Shown here: piece by piece, positions 29,922 through 39,415 of the stretch
How positions within the stretch are numbered: the stretch's first letter is position 1
Layout of the letters: each line of letters starts with the position of its first letter
Assembly: GCF_001662075.1 (NCBI RefSeq)
Contig: NZ_LYPL01000002.1
Span: 666,609-730,608, forward strand
Direction of reading: 5' to 3'
Origin: Rhizobium bangladeshense
GTDB lineage: Bacteria > Pseudomonadota > Alphaproteobacteria > Rhizobiales > Rhizobiaceae
Length of the DNA: 64,000 nt
Notes under the pieces: generated by a model
What the model was told of the DNA's origin: nothing
The model's input: the letters and a program-made list of their open reading frames with translations, nothing else
Databases searched by the model: none
Made by a program: the position numbers and the translations under genes

Positions 29922-30589
29922 ACCGATTGTCGCGAAGCTGATGAGCCGACGGGCCGGCCGCGCGGCCCTCCTTGTGCTTTCTTCCGGCTGCGGGCGATCG
30001 GCCGCCAGGAGCGGTAGAGGATGAGGGCGATGATCAGCCCGACATAGATATATTGCTCGAGATCGAGGATCTTGGTCGAAAGCGCGAAGTGCAGCGCTCC
30101 GCTGGCGGCGATGATGTAGACGAGACGATGCAGCCGGTTCCAGTTCTTCCCGAGACGGCGGATCGAGAAATTGTTGGACGTCGCCGCCAGCGGAATAAGC
30201 ATCGCCAGGGCCGCCATGCCGAACATGATGAAAGGGCGCTTCAGCACATCGTTGATGACCGCTTGGATATCCATCGCTTGGTCGAGCACCATGTAGACGG
30301 TGAAGTGCATCAGCGCGTAGTAGAAGGTCAAAAGGCCGAGCGCGCGGCGGTAGCGCAGATAATTCCAGCCGAACAGCTCGCGGGCCGGCGAGATGGCAAG
30401 TGTCACAATCAGGAAGCGGATCGTCCAGATGCCGAGGAAGAGCTCGAAGGTCTTGACCGGATCGGCGCCGAGCTGATCGGTCGCGCCGAGATAGAAGGTC
30501 CAGGCGGCCGGCAGAAGCCCCACGGCATAAAGCAGCCAGACCGAGGCGGGTTGCCAGCGTTTCGGGATGGCGAGCGACAGTTCCGCCAT
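29918..30589 (-). CDS. msrQ: Membrane haem subunit of methionine sulfoxide reductase MsrPQ
   Basis: 223-aa inner-membrane b-haem protein of the ferric-reductase-like (YedZ) family that passes quinol electrons to periplasmic MsrP. About six hydrophobic segments, with candidate haem histidines in YYALMHFTVYMVLD, NRLHRLVYIIAASGALHFAL. The start at 30589 ([20 protein letters not shown]) is chosen because it overlaps the msrP stop by one base (TGATG); the longer open frame upstream runs through msrP in another frame. C-terminal tail is basic. Confidence 0.93.
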   Translation of the reverse strand: MAELSLAIPKRWQPASVWLLYAVGLLPAAWTFYLGATDQLGADPVKTFELFLGIWTIRFLIVTLAISPARELFGWNYLRYRRALGLLTFYYALMHFTVYMVLDQAMDIQAVINDVLKRPFIMFGMAALAMLIPLAATSNNFSIRRLGKNWNRLHRLVYIIAASGALHFALSTKILDLEQYIYVGLIIALILYRSWRPIARSRKKAQGGPRGRPVGSSASRQSV

Positions 30590-31536
30590 CAGAAATTCGC
30601 CTTCAGGTCCATGCCGGCGTAGAGGCTCGCCACCTCGTCGGCATAGCCGTTGAAGGGCAGGGTGGGTCGGCGGCTCGCGCCGAAGAAGCCGCTTTCGCCG
30701 ATGCGCCGCTCGCTCGCCTGGCTCCAGCGCGGATGGTCGACGGTAGGGTTGACGTTGGCGTAGAAGCCGTATTCCTGCGGATTGGTGACCTGCCAGGTAT
30801 TCTTCGGCTGCTGGTCGGTGAGAGTGATCCTGACGATCGACTTGATGCCCTTGAAGCCGTATTTCCACGGCACGACCAGGCGGATCGGCGCGCCGTTCTG
30901 GTTCGGCAGCGTTTCACCATAGAGGCCGACGGCAAGCAGCGTCAGCGGGTGGCGCGCCTCGTCGAGCCGCAGACCTTCGACATAGGGCCAGTCGAGCGAC
31001 TGGAAGAAACCCTTCTGCCCCGGCATCTCCTCCGGCCGCACCACGGTTTCGAAGGCGACATATTTGGCGCTGCCGAGCGGCTCCACCTTGTCGAGCAGCG
31101 ATGCCAGCGGAAAGCCGTCCCAGGGAATGACCATCGACCATGCCTCGACGCAGCGCATCCGGTAGGTGCGCTCCTCGATCGGAAATTCCTTGATCAGCGC
31201 CTCGATGTCGAAGGTGCCAGGCTTGTTGACCATGCCGTCGACCTTGACCGTCCAGGGCAGCGGCTTGAAATCACCGGAATTTGCCGCCGGATCGCCCTTG
31301 TCGAGGCCGAACTCATAGAAATTGTTGTAGGTGGTGACGTCCTTGAGCGGCGTCGGCTTCTCGTCGACCTTATACTTGCTCTCGACGGCCGAAAGGGCGG
31401 CCGCACTCGCCTTGCCGGCGCCATAAAGCGCCATGGCGCCGAGCGTTGCAGCACCGAGGAATTCCCGGCGGCGCATATAGATCTGGCGCGGCGTGATCTC
31501 CGACGACGCGATCTTGGGGGGGCGATAGCTTGGCAT
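30589..31536 (-). CDS. msrP: Periplasmic protein-methionine-sulfoxide reductase catalytic subunit
   Basis: 315-aa molybdopterin enzyme that repairs oxidised Met in envelope proteins. A Tat signal is visible near residue 22 ([20 protein letters not shown]), fitting export of a folded Mo-cofactor protein. The molybdenum-ligating cysteine lies in [15 protein letters not shown]-terminal oxidoreductase signature [17 protein letters not shown]. The ribosome-binding site is GGAGG. msrQ follows with a one-base overlap, so the two form an operon. Confidence 0.95.
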   Translation of the reverse strand: MPSYRPPKIASSEITPRQIYMRRREFLGAATLGAMALYGAGKASAAALSAVESKYKVDEKPTPLKDVTTYNNFYEFGLDKGDPAANSGDFKPLPWTVKVDGMVNKPGTFDIEALIKEFPIEERTYRMRCVEAWSMVIPWDGFPLASLLDKVEPLGSAKYVAFETVVRPEEMPGQKGFFQSLDWPYVEGLRLDEARHPLTLLAVGLYGETLPNQNGAPIRLVVPWKYGFKGIKSIVRITLTDQQPKNTWQVTNPQEYGFYANVNPTVDHPRWSQASERRIGESGFFGASRRPTLPFNGYADEVASLYAGMDLKANF

Positions 31537-31869
31537 GTCGAAACCTCCAGGGCGGATTTCTTGAATATAGTTCTTAAACGAACCGCCCGCATGTTTGGAT
31601 TAGCTATGCCTTGAATCGCGACGACGGGAAGCCAATTTTTTGTGTTCGGCTGTGATGGAATAGGCTGTAACAAAACCTGGCGCCGAACCGTATATCATCG
31701 ATTACGCTCGAGGTGCCTTTCCCGCAGCGTACCGGATTTGACCTTGCCGGTAGTGACAGCCCCCGTCGATTGGATTAGGACAATCCCAAAAGGCAGCGTT
31801 CGCCCGGCCCGCAGGCTTCATGCCGCTTGGCTTCGCCTGAACATTTCCGACACGTCGAGGAAGACACCG
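31537..31869. other. 333-bp divergent intergenic region between msrP and ilvD
   Basis: No supportable gene. It must contain the msrPQ promoter (minus) and the ilvD promoter (plus). On the minus strand a TATATT (around 31564-31569) about 30 nt upstream of msrP resembles a -10, without a TTGACA-like -35 at 17 nt. On the plus strand the ilvD frame remains open from 31642, but the segment before 31870 does not look like protein. No leader-peptide run of Leu/Ile/Val codons was seen. Confidence 0.45.
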
Positions 31870-33708
31870 ATGCCAGCTTACCGTTCCAGAACCACGACCC
31901 ACGGCCGCAACATGGCAGGCGCGCGCGGCCTTTGGCGCGCCACGGGCATGAAGGATTCGGATTTCGGCAAGCCGATCATCGCGGTGGTGAATTCCTTCAC
32001 GCAGTTCGTGCCCGGCCACGTGCACCTGAAGGATCTCGGCCAGCTCGTCGCCCGCGAAATCGAGGCGGCCGGCGGTGTCGCCAAGGAATTCAACACGATC
32101 GCCGTCGACGACGGCATCGCCATGGGCCATGACGGCATGCTCTATTCGCTGCCGTCGCGCGAGCTCATTGCCGACAGCGTCGAATATATGGTCAATGCCC
32201 ATTGCGCCGACGCGATGGTCTGCATTTCCAACTGCGACAAGATCACTCCGGGCATGCTGATGGCCTCGCTGCGCCTCAATATCCCGACCGTCTTCGTCTC
32301 AGGCGGTCCGATGGAAGCGGGCAAGGTGGTGCTGCATGGAAAGACGCATGCGCTCGATCTCGTCGACGCCATGGTCGCGGCTGCCGATGACAAAATCTCC
32401 GATGAAGACGTCAAGGTCATTGAGCGTTCAGCCTGTCCGACCTGCGGTTCGTGCTCCGGCATGTTTACCGCAAACTCGATGAATTGCCTGACGGAGGCGC
32501 TCGGCCTGTCGCTGCCCGGCAACGGTTCGACGCTTGCCACTCATGCCGACCGCAAGCGCCTCTTTGTCGAGGCTGGTCACCTGATCGTCGATCTCGCCCG
32601 CCGCTATTACGAGCAGGACGACGTCAAGGCGCTGCCGCGGACCATCGCCTCCAAGCAGGCCTTCGAGAACGCCATGGCGCTCGATATCGCCATGGGCGGC
32701 TCGACCAACACCGTCCTGCACATCCTTGCCGCCGCCCATGAAGGCGAGGTCGATTTCACCATGGCCGATATCGACGCGCTGTCGCGCCGGGTGCCGTGCC
32801 TGTCGAAAGTCGCGCCCGCCAAGAGTGACGTGCATATGGAAGACGTCCACCGCGCCGGCGGCATCATGTCGATCCTCGGAGAGCTCGACAAGGGCGGGCT
32901 GCTGAACCGCGATTGCCCGACCGTGCATGCCGAGACGCTGGGCGACGCCATCGACCGCTGGGACATCACCCGCACCAACAGCGACACAGTCCGCAATTTC
33001 TATCGCGCAGCTCCCGGCGGCATCCCCACCCAGGTCGCCTTCAGCCAGGAAGCCCGCTGGGACGATCTCGACACGGATCGCCAGAACGGCGTCATCCGCT
33101 CGGTCGAACATCCTTTCTCGAAAGATGGCGGCCTTGCCGTGCTCAAGGGCAACCTCGCGATCGACGGCTGCATCGTCAAGACCGCCGGTGTCGATGAATC
33201 GATCCTGAAATTCTCCGGTCCGGCACGGGTCTTCGAAAGCCAGGATGCATCGGTCAAGGCGATCCTCGCCAATGAAGTCAAGGCCGGCGACGTCGTCGTC
33301 ATCCGCTATGAAGGCCCGAAGGGCGGCCCCGGCATGCAGGAAATGCTCTATCCGACGAGCTACCTGAAGTCGAAGGGTCTCGGCAAGGCCTGTGCGCTGA
33401 TCACCGATGGCCGCTTCTCCGGCGGCACATCGGGCCTCTCGATCGGCCATGTCTCGCCGGAAGCGGCCAATGGCGGCACGATCGGCCTGGTGCGCGAAGG
33501 CGACATGATCGACATCGACATCCCGAACCGCACCATCAGCCTGCGCGTCAGCGAAACCGAGCTTGCCGCCCGCCGCGCCGAGCAGGATAGCAAGGGCTGG
33601 CATCCCACAGAAGTCCGCAAGCGCAACGTCACCACGGCGCTGAAGGCCTACGCCGCTTTCGCAACGAGCGCCGATCGCGGCGCTGTGCGCGATCTGAACG
33701 CCCGCTGA
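31870..33708 (+). CDS. ilvD: Dihydroxy-acid dehydratase
   Basis: 612-aa Fe-S enzyme that dehydrates 2,3-dihydroxy-isovalerate and -methylvalerate, the third step shared by valine, leucine and isoleucine synthesis. The start at 31870 ([20 protein letters not shown]) follows GAGGAAGACACC. Cluster/metal motifs: [12 protein letters not shown] (Asp81), [10 protein letters not shown] with Cys122, [16 protein letters not shown] with Cys195, and the C-terminal [20 protein letters not shown] including the catalytic serine region. Length matches the E. coli-type enzyme. Single-gene transcription unit. Confidence 0.98.
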   Translation: MPAYRSRTTTHGRNMAGARGLWRATGMKDSDFGKPIIAVVNSFTQFVPGHVHLKDLGQLVAREIEAAGGVAKEFNTIAVDDGIAMGHDGMLYSLPSRELIADSVEYMVNAHCADAMVCISNCDKITPGMLMASLRLNIPTVFVSGGPMEAGKVVLHGKTHALDLVDAMVAAADDKISDEDVKVIERSACPTCGSCSGMFTANSMNCLTEALGLSLPGNGSTLATHADRKRLFVEAGHLIVDLARRYYEQDDVKALPRTIASKQAFENAMALDIAMGGSTNTVLHILAAAHEGEVDFTMADIDALSRRVPCLSKVAPAKSDVHMEDVHRAGGIMSILGELDKGGLLNRDCPTVHAETLGDAIDRWDITRTNSDTVRNFYRAAPGGIPTQVAFSQEARWDDLDTDRQNGVIRSVEHPFSKDGGLAVLKGNLAIDGCIVKTAGVDESILKFSGPARVFESQDASVKAILANEVKAGDVVVIRYEGPKGGPGMQEMLYPTSYLKSKGLGKACALITDGRFSGGTSGLSIGHVSPEAANGGTIGLVREGDMIDIDIPNRTISLRVSETELAARRAEQDSKGWHPTEVRKRNVTTALKAYAAFATSADRGAVRDLNAR

Positions 33709-33736
33709 TCGCTCGAATCTATCAACTGCTCTGTCG

Positions 33737-33771
33737 ACCGGTCGCTTTCAAAGCGGCCGGTTGATGTTTTT
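33737..33771. terminator. Bidirectional terminator-like palindrome after ilvD
   Basis: ACCGGTCGCTTT (33737-33748) pairs with AAAGCGGCCGGT (33750-33761) apart from a G-U pair and a tight tip; TTTTTAT follows shortly after. The dyad covers the stop codon of the minus-strand gene, so it could serve both converging genes. Confidence 0.55.
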
Positions 33772-34101
33772 ATAGGTCTCGCCGAGCTGCTTCAGCCGCT
33801 CCTCATAGGCGGCCTTGAGGCAGGCGGCATCCGCCCCGCATTCCTGCCGCTTCTTCAGCCAGGCCGTCTGCTCGTCCTGCAATGTCCCACGTGAGCCCAT
33901 GGCCAGCAGGCCGGAGAGCAGCTCGAAGGTCGTCGCCATCTTCACGTCGGCATCGTTGAGGGCGCGGTTGTCGCAGATCGTCTTTTCGTCCGGCTTCAAT
34001 TCTTTCGCATCGCAGTCGAAGCTCGCCGCCTGCGCCATGCCCGACGCGAAGTTTGCAGCTGCAAAACCAAGGGCTACCGTCATCGCTCTCATTGTCATCA
34101 T
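33748..34101 (-). CDS. Secreted DUF1311 / LprI-like protein
   Basis: 117 aa with a Sec signal peptide (MRAMTVALGFAAANFASGMA, predicted cut after AQA). The mature part has the DUF1311 pattern: FDCDAKELKPDEKTICDN, then a helix, then RQECGADAACLKAAYEERLK, giving four cysteines for two disulfides. DUF1311 includes lysozyme-inhibitor-like LprI proteins; whether this one inhibits lysozyme is unknown. Start follows AAGGAGACTTTGA. Convergent with ilvD. Confidence 0.85.
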   Translation of the reverse strand: MMTMRAMTVALGFAAANFASGMAQAASFDCDAKELKPDEKTICDNRALNDADVKMATTFELLSGLLAMGSRGTLQDEQTAWLKKRQECGADAACLKAAYEERLKQLGETYKNINRPL

Positions 34102-34122
34102 TCAAAGTCTCCTTGCCGCCGA

Positions 34123-34503
34123 TCAGATCAGCTTGCGCACTGCCAGAGCCAGGAAGATGATGCAGGCAAGCCAGACGACAAGGATGAAGATCAGGCCGCT
34201 CCGGCCGGAAGGGCGTTCGATGCGTCTTGCGGCTTCTTCGCGAAGCTCGCTCATTACCGCAGGCGGAACGAGCCACGTCGCCAGCAGGATGCCGAGCGGC
34301 ACGATGACGAGATCGTCGAGATAGCCGAGCACGGGAATGAAATCCGGGATGAGATCGACCGGCGACAGGGCATAGGCCGCGACGGCGCCCGCCACTGCTT
34401 TTGCATACCAGGGCACCCTAGCATCGCGCGCAGCGAGCCACAGCGCGACGATGTCACGCTTCAGTGACTTCGCCCAGATTTTGGCTTTTGATATCAGTTG
34501 CAT
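34123..34503 (-). CDS. DUF1232 (YkvA-type) membrane protein
   Basis: 126 aa. The DUF1232 hallmark ALSPVDLIPDFIPVLGYLDD lies near residues 45-64, preceded by WYAKAVAGAVAAY, followed by a hydrophobic segment (LVIVPLGILLATWLV) and a C-terminal transmembrane helix (GLIFILVVWLACIIFLALAV). Function of the family is not established. RBS AGGAAGA. It is 21 nt upstream of the DUF1311 gene on the same strand, so the two may be co-transcribed. Confidence 0.88.
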   Translation of the reverse strand: MQLISKAKIWAKSLKRDIVALWLAARDARVPWYAKAVAGAVAAYALSPVDLIPDFIPVLGYLDDLVIVPLGILLATWLVPPAVMSELREEAARRIERPSGRSGLIFILVVWLACIIFLALAVRKLI

Positions 34504-34676
34504 GACCGGTCTTCCTGAATCAAATTCGCAAAGGCCTCAAGCAAAATCTCCTGAAGCCCCGACTGCCTTATTCTTCCATGCTTCCGCCCTCTTTCCTTTC
34601 TAGCGTCGGGCCGCAGAACAGGATGATTTTGGGCCGGTTCGACCTGAAATCTGAATGCTGTTCGCATTAAATAGAT

Positions 34677-34726
34677 AGAGCACGATGTCGTCCGAAAACC
34701 GCTCACACTTTTCGGCATCATGCTCT
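34677..34726. repeat. Rhizobial-type palindromic intergenic repeat
   Basis: A 50-bp imperfect palindrome bounded by AGAGCA and TGCTCT, with inner arms GATG/CATC and CCGAAAA / TTTTCGG around a central CCGCTCACAC-like loop. I recognise this pattern as a short palindromic element frequent between genes in Rhizobium, Sinorhizobium and Mesorhizobium genomes. It can fold into a long hairpin in RNA. It sits 35 nt upstream of the protease gene, so it could be in its leader. Confidence 0.7.
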
Positions 34727-34761
34727 AAAACGATCCACAAGAGGATTCAAAAGGGATACCC

Positions 34762-36165
34762 ATGCAAGGCCTGTTCAAGCGCGCCTCCGTCTCGCTACTC
34801 GCTCTTATGCTCGCTCTGCCGGCTGCGGCCAATGCGCAGACCGCAAAGACCGTGCCCGAGAGCCAGATGCAGATGCAGCTCTCTTTCGCGCCGCTCGTCA
34901 AACAGACGTCGGGCGCTGTCGTCAATGTCTATGCGGAAAAGACCGTTCGGCGGCAGTCGCCTTTTGCCGGCGACCCCTTCTTCGAGCAGTTCTTCGGCCA
35001 GCAGATGCCGAATCGCTCGGAGAAGCAGTCCTCGCTCGGTTCCGGCGTCATAGTCGAGGCGAACGGCACTGTTGTGACCAACAATCACGTCGTCGAAGGC
35101 GCCGACGACATCAAGGTGGCGCTGCCTGATGGGCGCGAATTCCCCTGCAAGGTGGTGCTGCGGGACGATCGTGTCGATCTTGCCGTGCTGAAGATCGACA
35201 CCAAGGAAAGTTTCCCGACATTGCCGATCGGCAATTCCGATGCGGTCGAGGTCGGCGATCTCGTGCTGGCGATCGGCAATCCCTTCGGCGTCGGCCAGAC
35301 GGTGACGAGCGGTATCGTCTCCGCACTTGCCCGCAACCAGGTGGTCAGGAATGAGTTCGGCTTCTTCATCCAGACCGATGCCTCGATCAATCCCGGTAAT
35401 TCCGGCGGCGCGCTGATGAACATGAAAGGCGAACTGATCGGCATCAACACGGCGATCTTCTCGCGCGGCGGCGGCTCGAACGGCATTGGCTTCGCCATCC
35501 CCGCCAATCTGGTCAAGGTTTTCCTCGCCTCGGCCGATGCCGGCGTCAAATCCTTCGAGCGGCCCTATGTCGGTGCGAGCTTCGATGCCGTGACTTCCGA
35601 AGTCGCTGAGGCGCTGGGGCTGAACAAGGTTCGCGGCGCGCTCGTCGTCAAGGTTTCGGAAGGCGGCCCGGCCGCCAAGGCCGGGCTGAAGGCCGGCGAA
35701 ATCGTCACCGCAGTCGACGGCATTTCTGTCGAACATCCGGATGCACTGCTTTACCGGTTGACGACGGCCGGTCTCGGCAAGTCGGTCAAACTCACTGTCG
35801 TCGAGAACGGCCGCGAGGCGCAACTGCCGCTGACGCTCGATCGCGCCCCGGAAACCTCGCCGCGAGATCAGCGCACGATCGGCGGGCGAACCCCCTTTAG
35901 CGGCGCCGTCGTTGAGAACCTGTCGCCGCGTGTCGCCGACGAGCTGCGCATGCCGCCCGAGTCGGCAGGTGTCGTGGTCTCCGACGTGAAGGAGGGTTCG
36001 CCCGCCGCCCGTCTCGGTTTCGAACCGAAGGATATCATCATCTCGATCAATGGCACCGATGTGAAGACCACCAGCGAACTTTCCGAGATCGCCGAGAGCG
36101 ACCCCGGGCTCTGGCGGGTGGAGATCGAGCGTGATGGTCAGCGCATCCGGCAGTTCTTCCGATGA
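34762..36165 (+). CDS. Periplasmic serine endoprotease, DegP/HtrA family
   Basis: 467 aa with a Sec signal peptide (LFKRASVSLLALMLALPAAA, cut after ANA). Trypsin-like domain with His109 (TNNHVVEG), Asp139 (DRVDLAVLK) and Ser214 (NPGNSGGAL), all present; then two PDZ domains (about 270-360 and 380-465; ESAGVVVSDVKEGSPAARLG in the second). Do-family proteases degrade or chaperone misfolded envelope proteins. Rhizobia carry several such genes, so a specific degP/degQ name is not given. Its last four bases overlap rarA. Confidence 0.95.
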   Translation: MQGLFKRASVSLLALMLALPAAANAQTAKTVPESQMQMQLSFAPLVKQTSGAVVNVYAEKTVRRQSPFAGDPFFEQFFGQQMPNRSEKQSSLGSGVIVEANGTVVTNNHVVEGADDIKVALPDGREFPCKVVLRDDRVDLAVLKIDTKESFPTLPIGNSDAVEVGDLVLAIGNPFGVGQTVTSGIVSALARNQVVRNEFGFFIQTDASINPGNSGGALMNMKGELIGINTAIFSRGGGSNGIGFAIPANLVKVFLASADAGVKSFERPYVGASFDAVTSEVAEALGLNKVRGALVVKVSEGGPAAKAGLKAGEIVTAVDGISVEHPDALLYRLTTAGLGKSVKLTVVENGREAQLPLTLDRAPETSPRDQRTIGGRTPFSGAVVENLSPRVADELRMPPESAGVVVSDVKEGSPAARLGFEPKDIIISINGTDVKTTSELSEIAESDPGLWRVEIERDGQRIRQFFR

Positions 36166-37478
36166 GCAATGATCTCTTCGCGCCGCGTGTTCCGGAGGAG
36201 GTCGCCGCCAGGCGGCCGCTTGCCGACCGGTTGCGGCCGAAGACGCTTGCCGACGTCACTGGCCAGGACCATCTGACCGGTGAGGATGGCGTGCTGAAAC
36301 GGATGATCGAAAGCGGTTCGCTCGGCTCGATGATCTTCTGGGGCCCGCCCGGCACCGGCAAGACGACGGTGGCGCGGCTGCTTTCGGGCGAGGCCGGGCT
36401 GGCCTTCGAGCAGATCTCGGCGATCTTTTCTGGCGTCGCCGATCTGAAGAAGGTGTTCGAGGCGGCCCGCATGCGCCGCATGGACGGCCGCCAGACGCTG
36501 CTCTTCGTCGACGAGATCCATCGTTTCAACCGCGCCCAGCAGGACAGCTTCCTGCCTGTTATGGAGGATGGCACCGTCATCCTCGTCGGCGCCACCACCG
36601 AAAATCCGTCCTTCGAGCTTAATGCCGCTCTTTTGTCGCGCGCCCGCGTCCTGACCTTCAAGTCGCACGACGAGGAAAGCCTGGAAGAATTGCTGAAGCG
36701 CGCCGAGGCGATCGAGCAGAAGCCGCTGCCGCTGAAGGAGGATGCGCGCGCCAGCCTGATCCGCATGGCCGACGGCGACGGCCGCGCGGTGCTGACGCTC
36801 GCAGAGGAGGTCTGGCGCGCGGCGCGCGAAGGCGAGACCTTCGATACCGAAGGCCTGACGCGTATCGTTCAGCGCCGCGCTCCGGTCTATGACAAGGCCC
36901 AGGACGGCCACTACAATCTGATCTCCGCACTGCATAAATCCGTGCGCGGCTCGGACCCCGACGCCGCCCTCTATTATCTCGCCCGCATGTTCGATGCCGG
37001 CGAGGATCCGCTCTATCTCGGCCGGCGGCTGGTGCGCATGGCGGTGGAGGATATCGGTCTTGCCGATCCGCAGGCGCTGGTGATCTGCAATGCCGCCAAG
37101 GACGCCTATGAGTATCTCGGCTCGCCGGAAGGGGAATTGGCTCTGGCCCAAGCCTGCGTCTATCTCGCCACCGCGCCGAAATCGAACGCCGTCTACACCG
37201 CCTTCAAGGCCGCAAGCCAGGCCGCCAAGCAGAACGGCTCGCTGCTGCCGCCGAAGCACATCCTCAATGCGCCGACCAAGCTGATGAAGGGCGAGGGGTA
37301 TGGCGAGGGCTACCGCTACGACCATGACGAGCCGGACGCCTTTTCCGGCCAGGACTATTTTCCGGAAAAAATGGGCCGGCAGACCTTCTACGACCCGCCG
37401 GAACGCGGTTTCGAACGTGAGATTCGCAAGCGGCTGGAATGGTGGGCGAAGCTTCGCAAGGAGCGCAATCCACGCTGA
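36162..37478 (+). CDS. rarA: Replication-associated recombination protein A (AAA+ ATPase)
   Basis: 438-aa clamp-loader-like AAA+ protein (MgsA/RarA, WRNIP1 relatives) acting at stalled replication forks. N-terminal RPLADRLRPKTLADVTGQDH, Walker A WGPPGTGKTT, Walker B TLLFVDEIHRFNRAQQDSFL, sensor VGATTENPSFELNAALLSRA; C-terminal tetramerisation region with YLGSPEGELALAQACVYLA. Overlaps the protease gene by ATGA, so translation is coupled. Confidence 0.96.
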   Translation: MSNDLFAPRVPEEVAARRPLADRLRPKTLADVTGQDHLTGEDGVLKRMIESGSLGSMIFWGPPGTGKTTVARLLSGEAGLAFEQISAIFSGVADLKKVFEAARMRRMDGRQTLLFVDEIHRFNRAQQDSFLPVMEDGTVILVGATTENPSFELNAALLSRARVLTFKSHDEESLEELLKRAEAIEQKPLPLKEDARASLIRMADGDGRAVLTLAEEVWRAAREGETFDTEGLTRIVQRRAPVYDKAQDGHYNLISALHKSVRGSDPDAALYYLARMFDAGEDPLYLGRRLVRMAVEDIGLADPQALVICNAAKDAYEYLGSPEGELALAQACVYLATAPKSNAVYTAFKAASQAAKQNGSLLPPKHILNAPTKLMKGEGYGEGYRYDHDEPDAFSGQDYFPEKMGRQTFYDPPERGFEREIRKRLEWWAKLRKERNPR

Positions 37479-37481
37479 ACG

Positions 37482-37793
37482 TCAGGAGGACCGCGGCATC
37501 TTCTGATTGGCTGGCGCGGCGATCACCTTGACGGTGGATTCCGCCAGCCCGTGATGCCCTTCCATATCGACGACGACATGCCAGTGACCGCCTTCCGGAA
37601 CGGCAAGCTTGACCGGCGACTTGCGCGCCACGCCGCCGATATATTTGAAATCGAGAACCTCGGTGAAGCGCTGGAAATTCGGCGCCGTCATCAGCCGCAC
37701 ATTGTTCACCGCATTCAACGACACCTCGACGATTGTCCCCGCGCGCTGTTCCCTGAGATCGTAATGGGTGAAGCGGAAATTCGGTTTCGGCAT
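37482..37793 (-). CDS. DUF1883 domain protein
   Basis: 103 aa covering one DUF1883 domain: THYDLREQRAGTIVEVSLNA, AANVRLM-like NAVNNVRLMTAPNF, a GGVARKSPVKLAVP turn and GGHWHVVVDMEGHHG with its conserved His residues, then a valine-rich strand. DUF1883 proteins are small beta-rich proteins of unknown role, sometimes next to TIR or signalling domains. Convergent with rarA with a 3-nt gap. Confidence 0.85.
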   Translation of the reverse strand: MPKPNFRFTHYDLREQRAGTIVEVSLNAVNNVRLMTAPNFQRFTEVLDFKYIGGVARKSPVKLAVPEGGHWHVVVDMEGHHGLAESTVKVIAAPANQKMPRSS

Positions 37794-37915
37794 CTGTCTC
37801 GTGCTGTCTCAAGTCTCTGCGCCGAGATTTTACCAGCAAGCCGGTTAAAGAAAAGTTGGAAATCGGCCGTTCGGCAGTCTGCGTGTTACCGGCTCGGAAC
37901 CGCGCGTGGAAAGGC

Positions 37916-38068
37916 TCAGAGCGCGGCGTAGACGATGTGAACTTCGACGCAGGCGAGCAGAACGCTGAAGACGATCAGCACCCAGGCCGTGCGCTTTTCA
38001 CGTATCTGCCGGCCGCCGCGCCTGATCCTGCGTGGGCGGAGAGGGTGGAAGGCGGAGATATTTCGCAT
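37916..38068 (-). CDS. Small single-pass membrane protein
   Basis: 50 aa: a basic N-terminal half (FHPLRPRRIRRGGRQIREKR) and one transmembrane helix (TAWVLIVFSVLLACVEVHIV) ending YAAL. Topology by the positive-inside rule: N-terminus in the cytoplasm. ATG at 38068 has AAGGTC about 10 nt upstream. No family recognised. Small basic one-helix proteins like this are common in Rhizobiaceae. It lies between DUF1883 and the hydrolase, on the minus strand. Confidence 0.55.
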   Translation of the reverse strand: MRNISAFHPLRPRRIRRGGRQIREKRTAWVLIVFSVLLACVEVHIVYAAL

Positions 38069-38252
38069 GGCATTTGACCTTTGCAGCGATGGCGAGAGTC
38101 TACTGCCGGCCGCGATAGGAAATCCATTCGGGGCGAGGGGCGAAAATATAGAAATGGCATAAAGGCGGTTGGCTGAAATTTCGAAACAGAGTGTCGGAAA
38201 AGGATCGCCACTGCCGTCCTTGCGGTATCGATGCAAACATGGAGCAAGGAAC

Positions 38253-39194
38253 ATGTCGAAGATGAGGCTGATATCGATGATCGCAACCGCGGCCGCCTTC
38301 CTGGCCGCCCTCGATATGGCAGGCGCCGGCGGCGCGCCTTCCATCGAGGACAAGGCAGCCACACCGATCATCAGGAAGGGAAGCGTGCCGGTCAACGGCA
38401 TCGATTATTATTATGAGATCCGCGGCGAGGGCGAACCACTGCTGCTGCTGCACGGCGGCCTCGGGCAGATCGAGATGTTTACGCCTGTCATGCCTGTTTT
38501 CACCGATCACCGGCAGGTGATCGCCGTCGATCTCCAGGGCCATGGCCGCACGCCGCTCGGGAATCGGCCGATCGAGCTTCCGGATATCGGCGCCGATCTC
38601 GCGATCCTGGTGAAGCAACTCGGCTACGACAAGGTCGACGTCTTCGGCTATTCCTTCGGTGGCGGTGTGGCGCTGAATATGGCAGCGAGTGCGCCCGACC
38701 GGGTCCGCCGGCTGGTGATCCTCTCGGCGCCCTATGCTCAGAACGGCTTCTTCCCGGAGATGCTGCCGCAGCAGGCGGCCGTGGGCGCCGGCATGGCCGA
38801 GATGATGAAGGACACGCCGATGTTCCTCTCCTACAAGGCGGTGGCGCCCGATGTTTCAGAATTTCCAAAGCTGCTCGACGCCATGGGGGCGTTGATGCGC
38901 AAACCCATCGATTATAGCGATGCTGTCGCCAAGCTCACCATGCCTGTCATGCTGATCTACGGCGATGCTGACATGATACGCCCAGAGCACATGATCGACT
39001 TCTATCACAAGCTCGGCGGCGGTCTGCGCGACGCGGGCTGGATGCGGGAGAACATGTCGAAGAACCGACTGGCGATCCTGCCCGATCTCACCCACTACGA
39101 GACCTTCGCCTCGCCCCTCGTGGCAACCGTGGCGATGACCTTCTTCGACGGCGGCGGCAAGGCGCCGAACTGGGCGGAGCAGGTCGGAAAGTAA
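38253..39194 (+). CDS. Secreted alpha/beta-hydrolase
   Basis: 313 aa with a signal peptide (MRLISMIATAAAFLAALDMA). The start at 38253 is chosen for GGAG eight bases upstream. Alpha/beta-hydrolase fold: oxyanion HGGLGQIEMF near the start of the domain, acid/turn VDLQGHGRTPLG, nucleophile elbow GYSFGGG (Ser), later Asp in YGDADMIRPEHM and His in LPDLTHYET. Thus the triad is complete. Substrate unknown; similar proteins include esterases and epoxide hydrolase-like enzymes. Apparently monocistronic. Confidence 0.85.
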   Translation: MSKMRLISMIATAAAFLAALDMAGAGGAPSIEDKAATPIIRKGSVPVNGIDYYYEIRGEGEPLLLLHGGLGQIEMFTPVMPVFTDHRQVIAVDLQGHGRTPLGNRPIELPDIGADLAILVKQLGYDKVDVFGYSFGGGVALNMAASAPDRVRRLVILSAPYAQNGFFPEMLPQQAAVGAGMAEMMKDTPMFLSYKAVAPDVSEFPKLLDAMGALMRKPIDYSDAVAKLTMPVMLIYGDADMIRPEHMIDFYHKLGGGLRDAGWMRENMSKNRLAILPDLTHYETFASPLVATVAMTFFDGGGKAPNWAEQVGK

Positions 39195-39198
39195 TGGA

Positions 39199-39224
39199 AG
39201 GCGGCCGGCCCTGGCCGTCTTTTC
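39199..39224 (+). terminator. Terminator-like hairpin after the hydrolase
   Basis: GGCGGCC (39200-39206) pairs with GGCCGTC (39213-39219) with one G-U pair, loop GGCCCT, followed by TTTTCC. It lies between two converging genes. The rest of the gap (to 39415) contains no gene I would support. Confidence 0.5.
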
Positions 39225-39415
39225 CTTGCCATCAGCTGTCGCGCCGGTTTCTCCCGATCCAGCTGCGTCACCAGCGCCTGGATCGTTATGAGACCGGCCT
39301 CGGCACGTGCCGAGAGGCGAATGCCAATTTGCCGCAAGGCGTTCCTTCCCGCGTCAAGATGTGCCGCCGCCGCATCCGGAAATGTGGATGCATCGGCGGC
39401 ATCGGTTTTGCCTCT

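Noticed and set aside
30733..31614. Plus-strand 293-codon frame opposite msrP
   Set aside because: Overlaps a certain msrP gene completely and has no family features.
39095..39415. In-frame open extension past the SDR stop codon, reading like a protein tail (GIRLSARAEAGLITIQALVT)
   Set aside because: It has no start, runs into the hydrolase gene antisense, and matches no family I know; high-GC chance frame is the simpler explanation.
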